A DNA stretch of 19,306 bases from Actinomycetota bacterium (lineage in GTDB: Bacteria; Actinomycetota; Acidimicrobiia; Actinomarinales; Actinomarinaceae), in assembly GCA_002724835.1 (NCBI GenBank), contig PBPX01000019.1, forward strand, positions 21,962 through 41,267. Direction: 5' to 3'. A program made the translations under genes and the position numbers. Numbering within the stretch: position 1 is the first letter of the stretch; each line of letters opens with the position of its first letter. The notes below the pieces were generated by a model that was not told the origin of the DNA, did not search any database, and saw nothing but the letters and a program-made list of their open reading frames with translations. This document shows positions 14,104 to 19,306 of the stretch, one piece after another.

Positions 14104-16055
14104 TACGCAGCACCAATATTTTCTTTCATGTTCTTAATAAGTATATCTTTTGTGATGTTTACAATCGAATATATTAACTCTTCTGGTTTAAATATTTGTG
14201 TGTGATTTATATATTCTTTCCATGTACCTCTTTCTCCAATTCCAATTCCAACAACATCGATATTATTTTTAGTTGCATAGTTAATAGAATTTTTTAAATC
14301 ATTCAAAGAACCCCTTGTCATTCCATCTGAAAGTACAACAAGCATTTTTGAGTTAGAGGGATGAGTTAGTAGTCTTTTAGTAGCATACATAATATTTCTT
14401 TCATCAACGTTTGTACTTCTTTCAAACATGCTGATTGGAGGTATATCATTTTTAATATCTATATTATCTATCGAATCTCTTAACTTTCTTGAGAAATCAA
14501 CCAGACCAATAAATTTTTCATAGTTATCTTTCCAGTTGTCTTTAAAATCTTTAACAAAGTAATGATTCGTAGTATTGAAATAGTTTTCGGCATTTGAACC
14601 ATAATTTGTATTTAGCATTGAAGATACAGACATTTTTCTAGACAGATAGTTTGTTTCAGTCTCATTTTCATCTGAAACGAAGCCTCTATTAAAAATTGCT
14701 AATTCAAAGTCAATATTTAATTCATGACAAATTTGTGCTAAATAACTAGCTCCAATTAAACCAGCAGACAATGACCAGGGATAAAAATCACCTTTCTTTT
14801 TTTCTAACATGGAACCGCTTCCGTCAATAAGAAGTGAAACAGCATATGATTTATTTGATAATCTTTGTTTCTGCTCAAACATTCTTTCGTATCTTCCTGA
14901 AGCTAACATAAGTGGAACATGTGGAGAAAGATCTCCTTGATCATATCCACTTATTCTTTGTCTTTTTTGATTATGAATAAAATAAGGTTTAATTTTATTT
15001 GTTACTTTAAATACTGGTAAGTTCCACTCTTCTAAAAGATTATTATAAGTTAAAGAACCTGAGCTATATAGGGAATCAAAATTATTAGGTAATTTAGTAG
15101 ACACTAGTTTAGAAACTTTGCCATCAGGAAGATAAATTGTTTCGGAAGCACCAACTTTAGTAATATGATCATCCATTAGATTTTCCTTATTGTTATCCTT
15201 CTTTCCATCTTTATCACCAATAAATTTTTCTAAAGCATTTCCTGTGGTTATATTCACGGAAGAGGGGATAAGTGTTTTGTTTAGATCATTAATGATTGTA
15301 TCTTCCATAGATTCTACAATTTCTCTTTTTTCACCTAAAGAATATTTATCAAGATCAGGTAATAGGTTGTATCTTTTGCAAATATCGATTATTTCTATAG
15401 TACTTTCTATAACATCATTAATAAATATATCTTCAGAGTTTAAATTGTTAACTATAGGCAGTGACTCATCTAGAGCTTTTTTAATATTCGACTTATACTT
15501 AGACAAATCAATCTCTATATAGTTTGTTATTTTATGAAAAAGCAATGTAAGGAATAAATTAAATTCCTTTAATGATATTATTTTGGATTCTTTTTCAAAA
15601 TAAATTTCTTTAAGTATGCTAAACAAACCATCAAATTTGTTAACAAAATTTTTCTCTTCAAGTGAGTGAATTATTATTTCAAAAACATATTGACCAAAAG
15701 GACCTGACAGTACTTCTAATACATCTTCAATGTCTTTTAATCCTTCTATTTCGTCATTAAAATTCTTAAAATCTATATCAGGATCAATTTTATATTCGTT
15801 TATTGAATGTATTGATTCATGAACTACAGTACCAATCAAAACATCTTTTTTATTTATATTTGAATTTTCTATTGAGTTAACAAGAATTGTTGGATTTATA
15901 GTTACTTCATTAGAATTTTCACTAGAAGATTTACCTAATCTTAAAATTAAATCCTTATTGTTGTTTTCTGACTGTAAGAGTCTTGTAATAGCAGGTTTTA
16001 TTTTTTCAAATTCTAAAATTACTTCAGACTCAATATTATTCTTTGTAGACTTCAT
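14103..16055 (-). CDS. CobT-like von Willebrand factor A protein with N-terminal HExxH motif
   Basis: A 650-residue protein upstream of, and coupled to, the AAA+ gene. Near the N-terminus GTVVHESIHSINEY carries HExxH (His79, Glu80, His83), a zincin-type metal site; acidic residues at 102-114 might supply a third ligand. The middle (about 135-370) is charged, helical and divergent. The C-terminal vWA domain (about 403-640) has MIDAS motif DGSGS (411-415), the stretch STNVDERNIMYATKRLL (547-563) equivalent to the CobT region around its NIDGE motif, and VVLSDGMTRGS (573-583), all CobT-like. The N-terminal part recalls the putative metallopeptidase-plus-vWA (DUF2201) proteins that pair with AAA+ ATPases; that link is inference. 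It diverges from dapB across 56 bases. Substrate and client are unknown. Confidence 0.85.
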   Translation of the reverse strand: MKSTKNNIESEVILEFEKIKPAITRLLQSENNNKDLILRLGKSSSENSNEVTINPTILVNSIENSNINKKDVLIGTVVHESIHSINEYKIDPDIDFKNFNDEIEGLKDIEDVLEVLSGPFGQYVFEIIIHSLEEKNFVNKFDGLFSILKEIYFEKESKIISLKEFNLFLTLLFHKITNYIEIDLSKYKSNIKKALDESLPIVNNLNSEDIFINDVIESTIEIIDICKRYNLLPDLDKYSLGEKREIVESMEDTIINDLNKTLIPSSVNITTGNALEKFIGDKDGKKDNNKENLMDDHITKVGASETIYLPDGKVSKLVSTKLPNNFDSLYSSGSLTYNNLLEEWNLPVFKVTNKIKPYFIHNQKRQRISGYDQGDLSPHVPLMLASGRYERMFEQKQRLSNKSYAVSLLIDGSGSMLEKKKGDFYPWSLSAGLIGASYLAQICHELNIDFELAIFNRGFVSDENETETNYLSRKMSVSSMLNTNYGSNAENYFNTTNHYFVKDFKDNWKDNYEKFIGLVDFSRKLRDSIDNIDIKNDIPPISMFERSTNVDERNIMYATKRLLTHPSNSKMLVVLSDGMTRGSLNDLKNSINYATKNNIDVVGIGIGERGTWKEYINHTQIFKPEELIYSIVNITKDILIKNMKENIGAA

Positions 16056-16111
16056 TATTTATAACATTATCATTAAAGACTGAACATGTTAGATATAAAT
16101 AGAAATTAATA

Positions 16112-16867
16112 ATGATTGATAATATAAAAAAAATTGCAATATCTGGTGGTAATGGAAAAATGGGCAAACTTCTATCAGAACATATTAAAGGTAAAGATTC
16201 TTTTGAAGTTTCTGGTATTTATGATCCTATTTCAAATAGTAAAGAATATAAAAACTTTAAGGATTATAAAGAAATAAAAGCAGATTTTCTTTTTGAATTT
16301 GCACCATCAAACAAAATTAATGAAAATATAGAAATTTTATGCAACGAACAGGTAAATTTCGGAATAATAATTGGATCATCAGGTATCTCAGAAGAAAGTA
16401 TAGAAAAGCTAAAAGTTTTGGGGGAGAGATTGTTAGTTATTGTTATTCCAAATTTTTCAATCGGAGCAAGCTATCAAAAACTTATGTCAGTAATTCTATC
16501 TGATGTATTTGTAAATAAAGATATTATTGAGAAACATCATTCTCAAAAAAAAGATGCTCCTTCTGGTACAGCAATTGATTTAGCTAATAGTATAAATTCA
16601 ATAAATAATGAAATTAATGAACTAGAGTCTGAAAACATAATAAATGTGATTAATAATATAAAAATAGAATCAATAAGATCGGATGAATTTTTAGCTGAAC
16701 AAACTGTAAGCATGTCTAATGAATATGAAATATTTAATACAGAGCATATAGTTAATGATAGAAAAGCATATCTGTCTGGAATTAATTTAGTTTTAGATTC
16801 TCTTGAAGATTTAGAAGGATATTATTTTGGCTTGGAGAGCATATTAAAGAACAGGTTTAAAATATAA
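16112..16867 (+). CDS. dapB: 4-hydroxy-tetrahydrodipicolinate reductase
   Basis: Second dedicated enzyme of the diaminopimelate/lysine pathway, NAD(P)H-dependent, 251 residues. The nucleotide-binding loop is SGGNGKMG (11-18). The family signature EKHHSQKKDAPSGTA (140-154) contains the catalytic His/Lys region, and IPNFSIGA (112-119) is also conserved. It is rather diverged: the usual GTTG loop is GSSG (88-91), and the RGG...GEHTV block near the domain junction reads RSDEFLAEQTV, with Gln for the usual His. The signature remains, so function is expected to be kept. The ATG has no Shine-Dalgarno sequence; a TATAAA at 16094-16099 could be its -10, giving a very short leader. dapA follows after 2 bases in the same operon. 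Confidence 0.94.
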   Translation: MIDNIKKIAISGGNGKMGKLLSEHIKGKDSFEVSGIYDPISNSKEYKNFKDYKEIKADFLFEFAPSNKINENIEILCNEQVNFGIIIGSSGISEESIEKLKVLGERLLVIVIPNFSIGASYQKLMSVILSDVFVNKDIIEKHHSQKKDAPSGTAIDLANSINSINNEINELESENIINVINNIKIESIRSDEFLAEQTVSMSNEYEIFNTEHIVNDRKAYLSGINLVLDSLEDLEGYYFGLESILKNRFKI

Positions 16868-16869
16868 AT

Positions 16870-17745
16870 ATGGTTGAATTTGGTAAACTAATAACCGCAG
16901 CAATAACTCCATTTGATAAAAATGGTGTAATCAATACAGATACTTTATGGAGGTTGTGCAGGAAATTAATTCATGATAAATCTGAATCATTAGTTCTGAC
17001 TGGTACAACTGCAGAATCACCAAATCTAACTAAAGAAGATAGAGAAATAATTTACTCAACAGCAAATGACTCTGTAGGGGATAAAGCAAAATTAATTGCA
17101 GGAACAGGTACTTACTCAACTAAAGAATCTATTGAATATACGAAATTAGCAGAGGATTTAGGAATGGATGGCATAATGATAGTCACTCCTTATTATTCAA
17201 AACCATCACAATATGGAATATTAAAACATTTTGAAGCAATAAGTAACACTACAAATCTACCAATTATGGCTTACAATATTCCAGGTAGAACGGGCACGCT
17301 TATTGAACTAGATACTTTAGAAAAATTAGTGAATGATATCTCTATACATTCAATTAAAGATGCAGTAGGCGACTTAAAATTTTCTAAAGATCAGATTGAT
17401 TTAATTGGTGATAAAGTAAAAATTTACTCAGGAGACGATGCATTAACCTTTGATTTTGTTAAAAATGGTGCAGTAGGTGTTGTATCAGTTGCATCACATA
17501 TAGTTGGTAATGAAATATCTCAAATGATTAGCCTTATTCAGTCAGGCGATATTGATCAAGCAGAAGAAATTAATACTTCATTACAAGAATTCTTTTCATT
17601 AATATTTGAAGAACCCAGCCCTGGTCCAATCAAGGATATTTTATCTCAAACCTGGGAGGATGTAGGAATGCCTTTATTGCCGATTACATCTATAAGTGAT
17701 GATTTAAGCTTGAAATTACTGGATAATTATAAAAAAATACAATAA
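16870..17745 (+). CDS. dapA: 4-hydroxy-tetrahydrodipicolinate synthase
   Basis: Condenses pyruvate and aspartate semialdehyde, the first committed step of diaminopimelate/lysine synthesis, supplying the peptidoglycan cross-link residue. It has 291 residues, a normal length. The Schiff-base lysine is Lys163 in SIKDAVGD. The catalytic triad is visible as Thr46 or Thr47 in TGTTAESP, Tyr135 in AYNIPGRTG, and the neighbouring Tyr108 in TPYYSKPSQYG. Arg140 is the carboxylate-binding residue. GDDALTFDFVKNGAVGVVSVASH is the usual C-terminal block. The gene is immediately downstream of dapB (2 bases) and upstream of ftsK. No hairpin terminator is seen in the 41 bases before ftsK. Confidence 0.96.
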   Translation: MVEFGKLITAAITPFDKNGVINTDTLWRLCRKLIHDKSESLVLTGTTAESPNLTKEDREIIYSTANDSVGDKAKLIAGTGTYSTKESIEYTKLAEDLGMDGIMIVTPYYSKPSQYGILKHFEAISNTTNLPIMAYNIPGRTGTLIELDTLEKLVNDISIHSIKDAVGDLKFSKDQIDLIGDKVKIYSGDDALTFDFVKNGAVGVVSVASHIVGNEISQMISLIQSGDIDQAEEINTSLQEFFSLIFEEPSPGPIKDILSQTWEDVGMPLLPITSISDDLSLKLLDNYKKIQ

Positions 17746-17771
17746 ATAATAGCTTTTTTCTTCTAAAAGTA

Positions 17772-17780
17772 TGATATAAT
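17772..17780 (+). promoter_or_regulatory. Extended -10 promoter of ftsK, leaderless geometry
   Basis: TGATATAAT is a perfect extended -10 (TGnTATAAT). It is followed by 6 bases and then the GTG at 17787, which places the transcription start at the first base of the start codon. No clear -35 is present, as is common for extended -10 promoters. Confidence 0.7.
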
Positions 17781-17786
17781 GTATTC

Positions 17787-19306
17787 GTGGCTGTGAAGAC
17801 ATCCACTCGCAAAAGGGTAAATGGGCGTAAGCGGGTGTCTAAACAAAACAATTTAATAAAAGTTAACAAGGGCTTTAAAACACTTAACTCAAGTATTAAA
17901 ACTCTTTTATCTAATTTTCTTGGTTCCCATCAAACTCTTGCTATATTTATGTTCGCATTGGGGATATTCGTAGGCTTATCTTCATTTGGTAAGGGAGGGC
18001 CAATTGGAGAATTGTTACATGGCCTTCTTACATGGGCTTTTGGTTATGCTACCTATTCACTTCCTTTACTTCTTTTTTATGGCTCAGCAATATTAATTAG
18101 AGATAAAGAAGTAATTAAGTCTCAAAATGTTTTTACTGGCACTATTTACGTTCAAATATGCTCAGCTTCATTATTTCATTTTTATATTCATTCTGAACCA
18201 TTATCAATAAGTGTTGGGAGCAACATATTACAGAAATCAGGTGGTTTCGTATCAGCATTTATAGTTTATCCACTTAATAATATGCTTGATCAACAAATGA
18301 CCCATGCCGTCTTGTTAATAGGTTTAATTATCTCAGTCTTAAAAATGACAGATATTGACTTAAAAGATTTAATTGGCGGAGGTCAAGCCATAATAATTTA
18401 TATTTATAAATTTATATTTGCATTTTTTAAAGCTAGAAGGGAAGTTTCAAAAGTTAATTTTGATAATATTCTTGAAGTTAATGAAAATGATAATACAGAT
18501 GAAGAAGAAGATATAAACAGTAATGTTCTTAAACTAAAAACAAAAAAAATTACTAAAAAGAAAGATGAATCATTAGAAAATACATTAAGTAGTAAAAAAG
18601 AAGTCAAGAAATACAATAATATTCAAAAAAACAAAAATAAATATGTTTTACCACCGCTTAAGTTGCTTAAGAGTGGTTCGTCAGTTTCAACTTCTAAAAA
18701 ACTACTTCAACAAACTGCAACAGACTTAACAAACCTACTTAAAGAGCATGGAGTTGAAGCTGAACTTACAAATATCGTTCCAGGACCTACTGTAACTAGA
18801 TATGAAGTTGAACTAGCTCCTGGTGTTAAAGTTTCGAAAGTTACTTCTCTTTCTCATGATATTGCATATGCATTAGCAACGCCGGATGTAAGATTGCTTG
18901 CTCCAATACCAGGTAGAAGTGCAATAGGAATAGAAATACCTAACAGACAAAGAAAACTGGTTTCACTTGGAGATGTACTCTCATCTAGTGAAGCTAAAAA
19001 AGAAGATCATCCACTATCAGTAGCATTAGGATTGGATATTTCAGGCAAACCTAGACTTTTCAATTTATCTGAATTACCTCACGTCTTAATAGCTGGTCAA
19101 ACTGGTGCTGGTAAATCATCTTGTATTAATTCAATAGTAACTTCATTATTAACAAGAACTAATCCTGACGAAGTCAAAATGGTAATGGTAGATCCAAAAA
19201 GAGTAGAACTTGGGCAGTACAATAATGTTCCACATTTGTTAACTAAAGTTATTACTAATCCAAAGAAAGCAGTAGACGCATTAACTTGGGCTGTTTCTGA
19301 AATGGA
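17787..19306 (+). CDS. ftsK: DNA translocase FtsK/SpoIIIE, 3' end outside window
   Basis: Septum-located ATP-driven DNA pump that clears and resolves chromosome termini at division. I read it from a GTG at 17787, through 506 codons to the window end without a stop. A basic N-terminal tail (VKTSTRKRVNGRKR) is followed by about four hydrophobic segments (residues about 48-205, e.g. TLAIFMFALGIFVGL and LPLLLFYGSAIL). A charged linker rich in Lys, Glu and Asn follows (about 215-285), shorter than in many actinobacteria. The alpha/beta motor parts then begin with YVLPPLKLL. VPGPTVTRYEVELAPGVKVSKV is a hallmark. Walker A is AGQTGAGKSS, and Walker B is MVMVDPKRVEL. The downstream gamma domain lies beyond the window. 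The GTG is supported by a perfect extended -10 exactly 6 bases upstream. Confidence 0.95.
   Translation, partial: MAVKTSTRKRVNGRKRVSKQNNLIKVNKGFKTLNSSIKTLLSNFLGSHQTLAIFMFALGIFVGLSSFGKGGPIGELLHGLLTWAFGYATYSLPLLLFYGSAILIRDKEVIKSQNVFTGTIYVQICSASLFHFYIHSEPLSISVGSNILQKSGGFVSAFIVYPLNNMLDQQMTHAVLLIGLIISVLKMTDIDLKDLIGGGQAIIIYIYKFIFAFFKARREVSKVNFDNILEVNENDNTDEEEDINSNVLKLKTKKITKKKDESLENTLSSKKEVKKYNNIQKNKNKYVLPPLKLLKSGSSVSTSKKLLQQTATDLTNLLKEHGVEAELTNIVPGPTVTRYEVELAPGVKVSKVTSLSHDIAYALATPDVRLLAPIPGRSAIGIEIPNRQRKLVSLGDVLSSSEAKKEDHPLSVALGLDISGKPRLFNLSELPHVLIAGQTGAGKSSCINSIVTSLLTRTNPDEVKMVMVDPKRVELGQYNNVPHLLTKVITNPKKAVDALTWAVSEM

Noticed and set aside
15190-15522. 110-residue plus-strand frame inside the vWA gene
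   Set aside because: Antisense to the charged middle of the vWA protein; Ser/Leu-rich composition is typical of a shadow frame.
17753-17769. CTTTT ... AAAAG as a terminator after dapA
   Set aside because: The five-base AT-only stem is too weak, and no T-run follows the second arm.
18404-18616. 70-residue minus-strand frame in ftsK
   Set aside because: Antisense to the Lys/Glu-rich FtsK linker; its Ser/Phe/Leu composition is the mirror of that linker.
1-19306. Search for CRISPR arrays, insertion sequences, tRNA, rRNA and long repeats
   Set aside because: No spaced direct repeats, transposase-like proteins, tRNA cloverleaf or rRNA sequence was noticed by eye; a tool-based scan was not possible.

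Overview
The window is a compact, strongly AT-rich stretch of bacterial chromosome (about one third G+C or less, judged by eye). Genes lie end to end on both strands, and no gap exceeds about 100 bases. The best guess is a streamlined, low-GC actinobacterium, for example something like the marine Candidatus Actinomarinales. Three things suggest this. The backbone order pnp ... dapB ... dapA ... ftsK is a familiar actinobacterial order. A TIGR03084 (mycothiol-isomerase-like) protein is present, as are two enzymes of families that usually use coenzyme F420. Several starts also look leaderless. The taxon is an inference, because no rRNA or tRNA gene is present.

Layout. 1-2016: 3' part of pnp. 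2017-3268 (minus): a PlsC-like acyltransferase and a UPF0316 membrane protein. 3309-5669 (plus): 5-formyl-THF cyclo-ligase, an F420-type luciferase-like oxidoreductase, a previously unlisted 36-residue double-CxxC microprotein and a METTL7-like methyltransferase, tightly packed. 5671-8414: a DNA-damage module in which umuD (minus, followed by a haloalkane dehalogenase) and umuC (plus) diverge from a shared 56-base region holding an 18-base near-palindrome. 8415-9656 (minus): an MFS exporter. 9698-10429 (plus): a short-chain dehydrogenase. 10426-12373 (minus): a three-gene operon of TIGR03084 protein, BtpA/SgcQ-family protein and PPC/DUF296 protein. 12465-13127 (plus): a small membrane/coiled-coil protein and a Ddn-like F420-family gene with no ordinary start codon in the right place. 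13117-16055 (minus): a translationally coupled CobT-like vWA protein and CobS-like AAA+ ATPase. 16112-17745 (plus): dapB and dapA. From 17787 to the window end: the 5' part of ftsK, read from a probably leaderless GTG.

The most unusual item is the vWA/AAA+ pair. It is a chelatase-type ATPase plus vWA partner, as in CobS/CobT, but without cobalamin genes nearby. The ATPase has Asp where Walker A normally has Ser/Thr, and Ser where Walker B normally has Asp. The vWA partner carries an HExxH motif near its N-terminus. Other points are the divergent umuD/umuC pair around a dyad operator candidate, the microprotein bridging two genes by overlaps on both sides, the ATT-start candidate in the Ddn-like gene, recurrent leaderless promoter geometry, and five convergent gene pairs that abut or overlap with no room for a terminator.
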